In this document: piece by piece, positions 16,894-29,397 of the stretch
Numbering within the stretch: the first letter of the stretch is position 1
How the letters are laid out: each line of letters begins with the position of its first letter
From: Toxoplasma gondii ME49
Lineage: Eukaryota > Apicomplexa > Conoidasida > Eucoccidiorida > Sarcocystidae
Direction of reading: 5' to 3'
Length of the DNA: 64,000 bases
Assembly: GCF_000006565.2 (NCBI RefSeq)
Contig: NC_031475.1
Coordinates: forward strand, 2,464,190 to 2,528,189
Translations under genes and position numbers: made by a program
Notes under the pieces: generated by a model
The model's database searches: none
Told to the model about the DNA's origin: nothing
What the model saw: the letters and a program-made list of their open reading frames with translations, nothing else

Positions 16894-19669
16894 CTACTTT
16901 CCTCCCTTCTTCTGCAGCTGCGCCTGGTAGGCGGCCCGGAGGTCATCCTGCTCAGTCGACAACATCGGCTGGTACCGGTCGAAGTCCATGGTGAATTCGC
17001 CCTGGCCCTGGGTGCAGGAGCGGAGATCCGTGATGTATCCAAACATGTTTTTCAGCGGGACTTCAGCCTCGAGAAGCACTGTGTCTCCCTGGCGAGTCGT
17101 GTTCGTCACCGTTCCCTTTCGGCGACTGACCGTCCCCAAACCTGCCGCCAAGAACTCAGCAGGAACCGTCACTTGCACCGACATGATGGGCTCCAAGACA
17201 ATCGGGCATGCCGACTCGTAGAACTCTCTGGACACACACAGACAACGGGGAAGTCAAAACTCGCAAATCCGAAGGCAGCAGTCGAAAGCACAGAGAAGTC
17301 GGGACCTGGAGAGTGACCGACAGCGACAGAACGCGCCGCAGACAAGCATGGACTTTTTTTCTCAAGCGAACGCGGACGCGACTGGAGCTCGCAGACGAAC
17401 GTCGACTTCCAGGTGCGACGCTCCGGCCACAGAAGGTCTCGACTGCAGCACCCCAGCCTTGCTCGAGCGCTGAGGAGAGACTTTCGAGAAGGGAAATCCG
17501 CCTGCCTTGGAGGCTGCTTCCTGTGTCACCAGGAGACGGAGACCGAAGAGACACGTTCCTGTTCAAAGTGAAGCACGAGTCACATGATGAAACGTTCGCG
17601 CGGAAACAGAAAACGACAAGTGGAAACGACGTGAGCTGTGGCTCGCTTGTCGACGGGGCAGCTCGCTCGGTCTCCCCAACTGCACTGAGAGTTCTGCAGA
17701 ACTGCATCCCGCGCGGCGTCAGACCTTGTCAAAGAGGAGGATGGAATGTCGAGAGCGCAACCGCAGCGAAAGCGAAGGAGAAGACGGAAATCAAGGTAAG
17801 CAGGCAGACATAGCAAGGCAGAAAAAGAGGAACGGACGAGGCTGAGCAAGTTACAAAGGGAGGAAAGGAACGCAGCCAGAGGGACAGGGAAGGAGGAAGG
17901 ATGTGGGAAAGAGAACAACAGACAAAGCAACAAAGGAGACTTTTTGGAGGCACACAAACTGCCCAGTGAAAACCGATCGCTCCCCTACAGATCGCGTGTA
18001 TCCTGTTGTGGTTGCTAGAGTCCTTTTAAGATAAGTAGAAGACATGTAAAACTATGATAAAACAACCATGAAAGGCTGCTGCCAGCATGTGCCGTGCTAA
18101 ACCCAGAAACATGTTTTCCTCGACGGTCGTGTCAGCGCATCTCTCCGGCTCGCGGCCGAGAAGAACCTGTTTCCCTTCTTCGATGTTTCTGCAGACGACA
18201 ACTCACCGTAGGGCGCCGGCGGCGGCGAGACGGAAGGCGATATCTGAAGAGTCGACATCGTGGGCTTTGCCACCCTTAAGCACGACGCGCATGTTGATGA
18301 TGGGATGGCCGCAAAGAAAGCCTTTCTTTGCGGTTTCTCTGAAACCTTTCTCGATGCTTGGAATGAAGTTCGGTGGAATGTCGTTGCCCACCTGAGAAAG
18401 AAAAAAGGGGCAACGAGCAGAAACCGAAAGAAGCTCACCGTCGGCTGTATAACTCTACGAAAGCTTGCCAACTGCCTTGCATCTATCGATCTCGCCGTGC
18501 ACACTTGGGATCAAACCCAGTGAACTGACAAGTTGTCCTGGAACGAAACAGGTCGCCGCGTCCAGAGGACGGAGCGTCAGGAGGGTGCTGTCACCACAGA
18601 CAAACCGAACGAGAGACAGAGACACCAGCGAGACGTGCCTGTGCACTTGGAAAGCGGATCTTGAACCCGACAGTGACTGTCGTTCGCATGCAGATGAAAA
18701 CACAAATACAGGGAGAATGGTGTTGAGCTGAACGACGCGCCACAGGTTCAAAGGCCCAGAGGGTTCTCGAAAGAGTCAAAGGCGTCTGCCTCTCTGCTTG
18801 CAGAAACGAGACGCTGAAGAGAAACTCTGAATCTGTGCCGGAGACACGGACTTGACAAATGGATGCGGGACTCCGGCGGCATCCTGCAAACAAATCTCTT
18901 TCAGTTTCGAAAGGTGAGAATCTCCAGACTTCTGCGTCTGGGAGAAACGCCAAACGACACTTGCTCAAGTGCCTACGTGCAAGGCCTTCTTCTGACCTTA
19001 GACAACCGTATCAACACCGACTCGGTGAACCAGATTTCTCTGTTGATTCCCTCCTCGGCGAAGGCGAGTAGCCACAGATATAAGCCGGGGGGTCGTCTCA
19101 CCAGTTCACTCCTGAACTCAATGGGGGAGTTGGTGTCGATCTCCTCGCTATTTGTGGCGATGGGCTCGAAGTAGCCTTCAACCTTCCCGTACTGCCCCGC
19201 ACCGCCAGATTGTTTCTTGTGCGTATATTCGAAGGGTGTTCTCTGAGTCACCGTTTCACGGAAGTTCACTTTGGGTTCTCCCGTCTCCACAGTCAGTCGA
19301 TATTCTCTGCTCATGCGCTCCAAGTAAATCTGCAAGTGCAGTTCCCCCATCCCGGAAATCAGCGTCTCCTTCGACTCCTCGTCGACCGTCATTCTGCGCA
19401 CCGAGCAGAGACCGACACCAAACACGGACTGCATGCGCTCGTGTGAGCGCTGGCGGAGCTCCCAAAGCCGAAACAGTGACCAGCGGAGGCTGGACCGCGA
19501 AAACGCAGGACACAGACAGACACAGAGGCAAAGAGACAAGAGAACAGAGCAGCTGGAAACCTCCATCGAAAGAGACAAACGCAGAAGAAAGGAGAGTCAA
19601 AGAGCTGCTGAGCCCTCAACACGAAAGGGGAGAGACACACGAGCTCCCCGGCGTGGTATATATACATAT

Positions 19670-19720
<51 letters not shown>

Positions 19721-22700
19721 TATATGTCGAACTCGAAGGCTACGCCGTAAAGCCGCCGCGCTCAAACACATCGTGAACTACGATGGCTGTTTCGTCTGAA
19801 ATCGCGGCTTCGCCCCAAGGACGACGAGAGACGAACGGCAAGCGGGAACCAAGAGAGGTGCGGCCTACCGGAAGGTCGGGTCTTCGCGTTGGAAGCGATT
19901 GAGGGCCTTGGCAAAGCGTTGCTGGTCATCTTTCTTTTTTACGTTTACGGAGAGAGACACGACCGGCTCGGGGACGAACATGGAGCTGAGAGAGAGACGC
20001 GAAGCTGCGTCGGATGTGAACGTTGTTCCACTGTTGCACTCCAACCCACTCACAGCGACGATGTCTCCCGCGACCGCGTGTGGTACTTCTCGCGCTTCGT
20101 CTGCATGCATCTGCAGAATGCGCTTGATCGGAGAAGACCTCTTCTGGGTCGATACGTTCACCACAGAGTCGCCTTTCTTGAGCTTCCCCTGATACAGACG
20201 GAGATACGTGAGCTGACCAACAGGCAACTCCTGCGACGCACACAGCACACACCTCGGACAGGCGCGAGACTGATGCGGCGGGGCGGGAGACAGATGCACA
20301 ATAGAGACAGACGCACAAACCAAAAAATGCACGGAGACACATGCAGGGAGAGAGACGGAAATGCAGAGAGCCCGAGACAAAAGCAGACACAGAGGTGAAG
20401 CAGAGTCTACGTGAGCGAATGCGACGTTTTTGCGAGTTGCGAAACAACAAGGAGCCGTCGCACTTCCAGCGTTCTGCTCGACAAACGTCAGCCGAGAAAA
20501 CAGAGAGGGGCGGGGGAAAGACGCACGATGAGAGAAGAGGACACAGAAAAGAGAACCGAGAGAAGAGGACAGAGAAAAGAGGACAGAGAGAAGAGGCAAG
20601 AGAGAAGAGAACAAAGAGAGAACAGAGAGGACGGAGCAGATATCTGCTCGTGTAGCACGTCCTCTTCCGGATGGTGTTTCGAGGTTTTCTGGAGACACAG
20701 AGAGATGAACCGGCTGTTGCCAGAGATATGTGTGAGGACAACTTTATTTCCATGCATGCAGCGTTCTGGTTTGGAGGCGACTGCTTCGCGTTTCAGCGTT
20801 CAAGGTTCTTCCCGAGGCATGGCGCGTCGCTCGCCTGCGTATTGTGGCTCGATGACTTCGTTGCTGAAATCTGTTAAATACGTTTATGTGACTGGAAAAG
20901 AAAGCCGACAGAGCAGTGGCATGCGTTGAACTCGAAGCAGGGTGGATTCGCTTGCAGAGCCTCGAGTGTCTCTGAGAGTCCGGGCTCGTGTTGTTACCTG
21001 AATTTTGAAAGCCAGCGCCACCAGGCTTTTCTTCGGATCTGCATGCAGCGGGACTTCTTCCTCCTGTTTGTCTTGGTCGTAGGCTACCTGAGGAATTTCA
21101 TCTGAGAGGATGCCGACAGGAGAAGACAGCGAGGGCAGAGACACCACGGGGAGGTCAGCAAGGGAGAGAGGAGAGCGAGGGAAAGGAAGAAGGACGCAGA
21201 CTCCTCGGAACGCGAGACGAAAAGTGTAGCAGGAAGCGACGAGAGAAGAAAGCTAGGAAAGAGCGGAGAAACGCCACCAGGAACGAGCGACGAGTCTACG
21301 GGATTTCGTCTCGTCATAGCACGCGTTGGGCGGCTAAACCCTAAACCCTAAACAGCGGCGACGAGGGAAAGACACTCGAACGCCACTCTGCGGCCGCCCG
21401 GACCCCACCACTGAACCTTTCCGCCTCGCCGGTCGCCGACGCGGGGAACTGCAAAGGCCGCCGTGGTTTCTTCTTTTCGTTTCACGACGTTCGGCTTACA
21501 GGGCGCAGGCAAGTATCTGCAGACTGCGTCCAGGAGAGGCTGGACGCCCTTGTTGCCCTTGGCCGAGCCCATAAGGAGGGGGACGAACTTCCGCTGGAGA
21601 GTCGCTCTGCGAATGGCCTCGTCGATTTGCGTTTCTGTACACTGGTCTTCGCACTCGAGGTAGATCTCCGCGAAGCTGTCGTCCAAGTCGGCGAGGGTCT
21701 CGAGGAGCTCCGCTCGCGCGTCCTCGAGGGGAGAGCGGAGAGCCGCGGGGATCTCCGAGTCAACGCGGACTTTCTCGCCATACGCGCCGTCGAAGTAAAC
21801 TGCCTGGCGACGCACAATGTCCACCACGCCCTTGTGGCGACCCTCGAGACCAATCGGAATCTGAGAACATCGGGAAACAGCCACCCCAACAGAGACAGAG
21901 AGATCAAGAGAGTGAGGACAGAGACAGAACGAGACAGAAGAGAGAGGAGAGGAGAGAGAGGAGAGAGAGGAGAGAGAGGAAAGAGGAGAGAGGGAAGGAG
22001 AAAAAGAAGCAAGTAGAGAAGCGAGTGGAAGCGAGGGCGAATGAGAGAAGGAGAGCAGCAGAGGGAGAGCATCGACGAGCAGAGGAGGAACACAGGTAAG
22101 CAACGGAGAAAGAAAAAGAAAAGACAGAAGACATGGAAAGAAGCTGAGGGAGAGAAGAGGAAAAAACGACGACACGAGAGCGGAGAAGCCACGAGAGTGA
22201 CGAAGACAAGAGAGAAGCGGAAGAAAGAACGCGATGCAAAAAGAGGACGAAGATGCTGCGTCGACAGTTCCGGACTTGGAGAGGACATGTCGTAATTGCC
22301 AGTTTTCTGCGGAGCGCCGTGAGAGCTCGTTGCGGATCGGCTCCATCGCGGTCGAGTTTGTTGACGAAAATCAGGCGAGGCACAGAGTAGCTGAAAAGCA
22401 GCAGCACAGCGGAGAGACAGCCGAAGGCAGAGCGCGAGCGTCCAGTCGATTCCATCGATCTGGGAATCGATTTTTGTTTCTCGTCGGTGACCCTTCGAGG
22501 CCGAGACCTCCTCGCGACTCGACGGCCACAAGCTCCGGCTGTCACTCGTCGACACACAGACCTCAACTTGCACTGTGGCGGCCAGAAACCTACACGCTTC
22601 GAGGCCTCCTCCATACGGCGCGACGCGAGTCCCGATGCTCGCGCATGCAGCACCGAGGCGCGCTGTAATAACAGTTGGAGCAGATCCGGAAGGGGAAGGC

Positions 22701-24410
22701 GACCCTGGCCGTTGCAGCCTCTGAAATCCCACCATGTCTTTAAGCGAATCCACGTATATGCATGAGAACACGATTTCTCTTTCTTCCACAGAACCTTTCG
22801 CTCTTCGTCGTTTCGACTCGTTCTGCTTCCGCCATCCTACGCACCGTTTCATCTGGCGATCGACCGTGAGCGTCTGGCTCTGGACGCCCGCGACGCCGCA
22901 GCAGACCAGCACAGCTCCGTCTAGAACTCGCAGCGCTCGCTCGACCTCGATGGTGAAGTCCACATGACCAGGAGTATCGATGATGTTGATGTTGTACATC
23001 TGCCCGTCCAGTTTCGGCGCGGCCGCCGCTTTCCCCGACGCAGGCGCAGGCGCTGCACCCTCGCGCAAGGTCCACGAACAGTACGTCGCCGCCGACTGGA
23101 TGGTGATTCCTGGAGAGAACGGAGAAGAGGCCAAACGAGAAGGGCAGTGACCCGCAGAAAAGCAGGTGCACAGACGGAGTGGCGGATACGCACAGACGAA
23201 CGTAGGAAAGGAGAGAGAAGGAAAGAAGAGCCAGTGGAGACCGCGAGAGACAACCTGTTCACAGCCAGCATGCGTGAGAGACTCGCCATGACCGAGCATG
23301 GCGCCATGAGAAAATCCGACATCCGCAAAGAATGCAGAAACCAACAACCGGAGAGGCACCTTCAGATTCCGCGATAGGCCTTCCCTATCAAACTGGCGTC
23401 GCACTGCTTAGACCGCCACTGAGTTGCGTTCTCTCTCCACTCTTTTCTGTGCGTCGCGAGTCTCCCGTCTTCTTCGTCGACTTCCTTCTTTTCTCGAGTC
23501 CTGTTCCCCCATCTTTGCTGGCCTTCGCTCCGTCTAGGCTCTATTCTGTTCCACTTCCTCATGACTTCGTCTTTCTTTTCGATCTTTCTCGCTGCCCACC
23601 TTTCTCGCGCTCGAGCTCCATGCTGTCCATCTTGGCGCCGACGCCGTCGCTTCCGCGGACTTCGTGGATTGCCGCAATGCGGCCTGAAAGAAGAAAACGC
23701 AGAAAGTAGACTTTTGTCCGTGAGTCCCTTCGACCCCACGAAAGGAGAGGTCTCTAGACGACGGCCGCCGAAAACTCCGCAGGGGTGCATGTGTACACTG
23801 GAGGAGACGACCTGAGGTGTACATACACCGTCGACGCGCCGCAGCGAGGGAGGCGGGGACCGAAGGAAGCAGTCTCACCTGTATAGAATAGGATGCGCTC
23901 TGTCAGAGTTGTCTTTCCACTGTCGATGTGTGCACTTATTCCAATGTTTCTGAGGAAGCGCATGTGCTCGGGATGTCCGGAAGAGAACGATCTCCGGTGA
24001 GAGAGAGAGGCGGCGAGACGCCCTGTCTGCGTCGAAAAGCGCGCAGGCGAATGGGCGCGGAGCGAGGCGAGGGAGGAGGCTGACGAAGGAGAGAGCGAAG
24101 CGAGAGAAGAGGAAAATTGGCGAGCCGAACACGCAGAAGCGCCGCGCAGGGCGAGGCAGAGATGCGACAGCAGGGTGTCTGGACACTCGGCCAGTTCAGC
24201 TATCGAAGACGACGCAGAAAGAGGCGAACGAGACGAAGAGAGAGAAGAGAGAGAAGAGAGAGAAGAGAGAGAAGAGAGAGGAGTGGGGGAGGAAGGAGAC
24301 GAGAAGGAAGAGAGAAAGGAGGGCGATCGAGAGGCCGGCGCTCTTACGCCGAAGAGTGCCTGACATCGCGGCCTCCGAAAGGCATGGAACGCTTTCGCAG
24401 TAGTCGCCAT
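16894..24410 (-). CDS. GFM1: Mitochondrial elongation factor G1 (GFM1 type)
   Basis: Translation GTPase that moves tRNAs through the mitochondrial ribosome. Ten exons join in phase: 23879-24410, 23600-23683, 22845-23109, 22276-22390, 21486-21860, 21001-21087, 19869-20230, 19102-19393, 18207-18391 and 16894-17227, giving 876 residues. The first 155 residues are a basic and Ser-rich leader, consistent with organelle import plus low-complexity sequence. G1 is AHIDSGKT at 160-167; DTPGH and NKLD follow in exons 3 and 4. The continuation [20 protein letters not shown] and the domain IV loop [14 protein letters not shown] point to mitochondrial EF-G1 rather than an apicoplast or cytosolic factor. 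Start chosen at the ATG in AAAATGGCG; an in-frame ATG six codons upstream (24428) is possible. Apicoplast targeting cannot be ruled out from sequence alone. Confidence 0.94.
19655..19726. repeat. TA microsatellite
   Basis: About 70 bases of TA and CATATA units within the elongation factor intron 19394-19868. Confidence 0.85.
21335..21353. repeat. Short interstitial telomere-like run
   Basis: Two full TAAACCC units plus a partial third, the complement of the TTTAGGG telomere repeat used by Toxoplasma. It lies within the elongation factor intron 21088-21485. Confidence 0.75.
21894..22035. repeat. GAGA-rich purine tract
   Basis: About 140 bases of GAGAGA and GAGAGAGGA units on the plus strand, in the elongation factor intron 21861-22275. 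On the coding (minus) strand it is a long pyrimidine tract. A similar GAGA run at 24232-24284 is translated on the minus strand as Ser-Leu repeats in the leader of the same protein. Confidence 0.7.
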
Positions 24411-25674
24411 TTTCTTGTTGCTCTGCATGCAAGGAGACAGAGCGCGACGTGAGAAGGCGAAGAAGAGAGGAGAGGTGAACTGAAAAAAACCGGACAAACG
24501 TCGGTGGGGAAAACCAACGAGGCTGATGGGGAGAAGAGGGCCTAGAGACGCAGCAGCGTCGAAACGAAAAAGAAGGAGACTTCGACCGAGAGCAGGGAAC
24601 AGGTGACTACGAAGAAGGACGGTGGCTGGCGGCGAGGCAGAAGGTGGAAAAAGGAGAGGCGCAACGAAGGTCAGATGAGGTCTCAAAAAGAGGCCAGGAG
24701 AAGCGTGTGTCAACAGTGTTGGAGAGAAAAGAACTCCAAACTTGCGAGATTCTGTGGGGTAGCAGAAAAACGGAGATTACTGTCGTTCCCTGAGGCTGCA
24801 CGGCACAGCTGCATGCAAAAACGCGTATTTCTTTGCGACTCTTTTTACCACATTTTTTTCAGGTGTTTTTCCAACTTGTGACGTCTCCCCAATTGAATCT
24901 TCTTTTTCTTCGAGTGAGTTCCGCTCTCCCTTTATTTTTTTCGCGTCGCGTTTCTCTCGCCTTGACGCCGCCTTCTCCTTATACGCCCCTTTTTCGCCTC
25001 AAATGGAATTTGACTCACTTGGTCGCGCTTCAGCCGCAAATTTCTTCTGAAAATCTCCGACACAAGACTGTGTTTCCTCCTCACTCAAACCGTTTTTTCT
25101 TCCCGATTTTTTGCTCTTAGTGCTCTCTCCTTGCGTCCTTTTCGTCAACGACTTCCCTTCGATGGAAAGAGGGCAGGAGGCACGCGAAAGAAACGAAAGA
25201 CAGCAGGAGACAAGAGACCTGCTCGCCGATTCTTCTTCCGCCTCTGGATGAGACGAGAGATGTTAGAGATAAAACTTGTGGAGTCTCGCTGAAGGACGCA
25301 ACCAGGGCAAGGGGCAAGAGCGACACTCGAGAGCGAGGCTCGGACGAGACATCTTCTAGAAATCAGACAGCGGCGGTGAAGGCAGTCCGAAACTCAGAGG
25401 ATTTCCAAAGTCGTCGCGCAGGAGAGAATCGACTATTTTTTTCTTGTCAAATAAAACAGATCGGGGAGAGCCCGCTGGCTGGAAATTCGACACCTCCACT
25501 TTACTAAGCGTTCAAAAAAAAGCGAAACAAATGGTTATCTTTGAAGCGTTTTTCTCCCGTAGAGACCGACTCAGAAATGGCTTCGAAGCCATATCTCTCG
25601 GAGTAAGAAGCCGCTGCAGATCCCTTCGTTCTTGTTCATTATAAAAGCAAAGAGGAAGCGCGCGCTCGAGGAAA
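24411..25674. promoter_or_regulatory. Shared upstream region of EF-G1 and NSUN5 genes
   Basis: A 1.26-kb gap between divergent start codons, expected to hold both promoters and 5' UTRs. A TGCATGC motif lies near 24811. The stretch around 24830-25110 is pyrimidine-rich on the plus strand. No open frame here has a recognisable product; the minus frame extending to 24713 is an upstream continuation of the EF-G1 frame. Confidence 0.45.
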
Positions 25675-28600
25675 ATGGCGGCGATCTACGTGGAAGCTGG
25701 ACGCATTTTCACTGCGATCGAAACTCGCAGATGTGGGCTCAGGGCAGCTCTTTACGAAAATGGAAGAGGAGAGAAACACAACCATCTCATTCCCAAAGTA
25801 AGCTGCGTTTCAGTTCCTCTCCTCATCTCCAGCTTCCCCTTTCTTGTGTTTAACTCTTTACTCTTGTTGAGAGTCCTCCTCTTCCGGCTTTCTCTTCTTT
25901 CACTCTCGCAGTCGTATCAGTAACTCGGCAGTCTGCTTCGTCGCGCCCTCCTCTGGAGACCGCGCGCTGCGACTCCACCGTGTCTCTCTCAGAGTGGTTC
26001 TTCTCCAGTTTTTTTTCCCTTGATCTGCTTCCTTCGCTGATGCGTTTGCTCAGATTTGCGCCCTCGTCTGCCGCACGATGGAACGAAAAGACGAACTCGA
26101 ACGCCTTCTCCTCTCTGTCGGCCTCCTGCCTTCTTCGTCGCCCTCTTCTTCTTCCTCTTCTTCTTCCTCTTCTTCTTCCTCTTCTTCTTCCTCTTCGTCG
26201 TCCTCTTCTTCTTCCTCTTCTTCTTCCTCTTCTTCTTCCTCTTCTTCGTCCTCTTCGTCTTCTTCTTCCTCCTCTTCCTCTTCATCTTCGTCCTCTGCTT
26301 CTTCGCCATTTTCGTCTCCCCCCTCTGAGGTGGACCGTCGCTTCCTGGAGATGAATCGCGGAGTGCTGTTTGCGATGGCTTTCGATTTTCTCTTTGGGCG
26401 AGGAACCGTCCTCGGAGGAGGCCAGTGCAAGCGCCTGGTCGTTTCGCGTCTGCACGCCGCGAAACGCGCGAACGGCGCTTTGACGAGCTCCGGAGACACC
26501 GGAGGCAACGGGGCGTCTGCGGAGACACCCTGCGCCCGTTCGACGCCTCAGAAGCGACAGCGAAACTCAGAGACGGCTCACGCCGACCGCCGCAAAAAAC
26601 AGAGGAGCAGAACCTCAAAAACGGAGACCGAAGAAGGTACCGAAGCCGCATGTCAAGAACCGAAGGAAGGACGAGAGACCGGCGGTTTGCAAACCATGTC
26701 GCCGGAGGCAGGGGACCTCTTCCCGAGGTATCTGCGAGTGGCTGTGAGTCGAATCACCCTCCAGGAAGCTCGGAGAGCACTTGAAGCGTCCTTGGCTTCC
26801 TCGGCTTCTTCTCCCCCTTCGTCGTCTTCTTCGCGCGCTTCTTTTGCGGTCTCGGTGGACCCCCTTCTGCCTTCGTGTGGGCTGAGAGTTTCTGCGTCTG
26901 CCGCTCGCTTCCTCCTCCACCACCGGTTTGTCCGCGAAGGTCTCGTCGCTCTGCAGGACCGCGCGAGCTGCCTGGCCGCCCTGGCCGCAGGAATCGGTCC
27001 TGGAGACTTTGTGCTCGATGCCTGTGCCGCGCCCGGCAGCAAAACGCTCCACGCGCTAGGTCCGTGCATGGAGCCCCAGACTGCGGAGGAAAAAAACGAA
27101 ACGAAGAAGGGAGAGGAAGAAAGAAACAAGGCGATTCAGGAGGGAACGACAAACAGCGCATGCAAGCGAAAAAACGGTCTAAGGAGAAGGGTCGCACGAT
27201 GCGGGCAAGTGCGGCTGGAAAGGATATGTTGGGGGGCGTCGAGACACAACCTCGCGAAGGAGGCTGTCAGAAATCCAGTCCTCAGTCATCGCCAGGGGCC
27301 GTATCTCTATGGATCGATACCTATCTATCGATCTACGTATCAACCTATCTTTATCTGTCGATCTGCCCACCTACCTCTCTGTCTATGTCTATCGATCTGT
27401 CTGTCGCTGAGTGTGTCTGTCTGCATGCATGCGTGTGCGTCTACGTGTATCTTGGTTTGTGAAAAGACGTTTTTTTTTGCGTACCGTCGTTTGAGCTTCG
27501 TCCGTCTGGTCGCTTGTCGGCTAGCTGAGCGGCTCCGGAAATGGATGTCGGCAGCTGTGAACAGGCGGATATCTGAAGCGGGCAGTCGTGCGCTCGGTAT
27601 GACATTGTGTTTCGCATGGCATTTGTTTCGAATCTTTGATTATGTCCACGCGTTTTCACAGATCGCCTGCAAGGCCGGGGGCGCCTGATCGCGCTTGAGC
27701 GAGACTCGAAGAGAGCCGCGACGCTGATTCGGCGTCTCCTTCTCCACGGAAGTCTCCAAGGTCCGTACACAGACCCTCGCTGTCGCGCACCGTTGCGGGG
27801 GTCGACTGTCCCCGTTTCGGCTGCCTCACGCGCGCCTCGCGACGCCGATTCTAGTAACTGGAGAGACTCCAAAACAACAAAGAAGGAAGAACCACAACCG
27901 ACCATCTACGACGCCTACGCTCGGTACGCTTCGCGGCGACCTCTTTTTTTCACAAATGTCGACATGTCAGCGTCTTCCGCTTCGTCTTCTTGTTCTTCTC
28001 CTTGTTCCTTGGACTCGACTGGGGGGAGAGATTCGACGGGGCTTCCCGCCCTGTTGGTGGAGGTTCGAGTGACGGACTTCCTGAGCGTCTCAGGTTCGGA
28101 GCCTCCCTTTTGCTTCGTCGAAAAAATGATTCTCGACCCCTCCTGCTCCGGCAGTGGACTCCCCCTTCATTTCTCCACTGGCACCCGCACCGCCGCGTCT
28201 CCGCCAAGACCACAGGAGGACGTGCCTCCTCTTCCTCCGCCCTCTTCGTTTTCGTCTCCTTCTTCTCCGCCTTCTTCTCCGCCTTCTTCTCCGCCTTCTT
28301 CTCCGGCTTCTCCTTTGTCTTCTCCTTTGTCTTCTCCTTTGTCTTCATCTGTTTCTTCGCCTTCTCCTTCCTGTTCGTTTGCCAGCTTTTCTCCGGTGCC
28401 CGAGATGTCGCGTTTGTCTCGACTGTCGCCGCCGCCAGGGAGTCTGGCGCGCGTGCGGCAGCTCTCGCGTTTTCAGGGAACGTTGCTCGCGCATGCACTC
28501 ACGACTTTCCCCAAGCTGTCTGTCTGCTGCTACTCGACATGTTCGTCCTATGTCGAGGAGAACGAGGCCGTCGTCGCCCGCGTCTTGGCGCGGCTCGGAG

Positions 28601-29397
28601 GCCCCGCGGGGGCTTCCGACGGAGCAAATACGCATGCCGTTTCCTCCGACAGCGAGACGAAGCCAGCAGGAAAAGAGACAGAGTCAGCGGGGACAGACGA
28701 CCGAGGAACAAAGGAAGAAGCAACAGAAGCAGCAGAAGAAGAGACGAACTCTGGACACTGGAGATTGCGGCGAGGAGGAGAAGTCGATCTGAGGTGGTAT
28801 CCGTCGCTGGACCTTCTGAGGCAGATGACCCTCAAACTGGCTGACGAACAGGGAGAAGGTGACGGAGGCCAGAAGCCAGTGAAAGGACGGGAAGCAGGCG
28901 GAGAAGCGAACGTTCAGCAGGGTCACCGCTTGACGTCTCAATCTCCGAAGAAAAGGGGAGGAAAGACGTCGAGGAACGGAGACAACGCTGAGCTTCGTGG
29001 AGGCGAAGGCTGTGGGGAAAGCGAGGTCGCAGCTTGGCGACGCGCCCTCGCGTCCCTCGGCTCTGCATGCATTCGCTCGAGTCCAGCGACTCATTTCTGT
29101 CGGGGATTTTTCCTTGCTAGACTCGAACGCAAAGTGACAGGCGACCCGCTTCCAAGGCAAGCCATTCAAGGCAGCCAGAAAAGAGCAGCGAACGGATTTC
29201 GACAAGCAGGAACGAAAAATGTTGAAGGGAGCGGAACAGGACTCAGCAGCCCCGAATACAAGAGGCGAGAGACAGATGAGACACTTGTCTCCGGTGCGGT
29301 GGAGACGCAGAAGAAGAAGGGGAAGAAGAAGGCCTCAGGTTCACATGCCGCTTTTCAGAAACAGAGACTCAAGAAGGGAGTTATCGTGGGCATGTAA
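25675..29397 (+). CDS. NSUN5: NSUN5-type rRNA cytosine-C5 methyltransferase
   Basis: SAM-dependent methyltransferase of the NOL1/NOP2/Sun family; NSUN5 (yeast Rcm1) methylates a cytosine of large-subunit rRNA. Three exons join in phase: 25675-25797, 26054-27059 and 27662-29397, giving 954 residues. Exon 1 encodes the NSUN5-like start MAAIYVEAGRIFTAIE; exon 2 continues with ICALVC, then a run of about 55 serines. The SAM motif is DACAAPGSKT near the end of exon 2. The two family cysteines are Cys538 in DPSCSGSG and Cys670 in YSTCSS. The C terminus ends with THFCRGFFLARLERK followed by a basic tail. Ser/Pro and Glu-rich inserts make it about twice the human length. The first exon was chosen because its sequence, ATG context and GTAAGC donor all fit. 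Confidence 0.91.
26132..26305 (+). repeat. TCTTCC/TCTTCT tract coding polyserine
   Basis: About 170 bases of TCTTCT, TCTTCC and TCGTCC units inside exon 2 of the NSUN5 gene, read as polyserine. The frame is kept because all units are triplets. On the other strand it would read as poly-Glu or Lys, which creates false open frames. Confidence 0.9.
27304..27400. repeat. ATCT/GATC microsatellite
   Basis: Imperfect ATCT and CTATCGAT units in intron 2 of the NSUN5 gene (27060-27661). Confidence 0.7.

Noticed and set aside
21904..23404. Long minus-strand frames of 640 and 249 codons over the EF-G1 gene
   Set aside because: They read through introns, mostly pyrimidine-tract Leu/Ser-rich sequence, in frames other than the conserved exons.
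26050..26651. Long minus-strand poly-Glu and Lys frames opposite the NSUN5 gene
   Set aside because: They are mirror readings of the serine tract; the plus strand has the methyltransferase motifs and splice signals.
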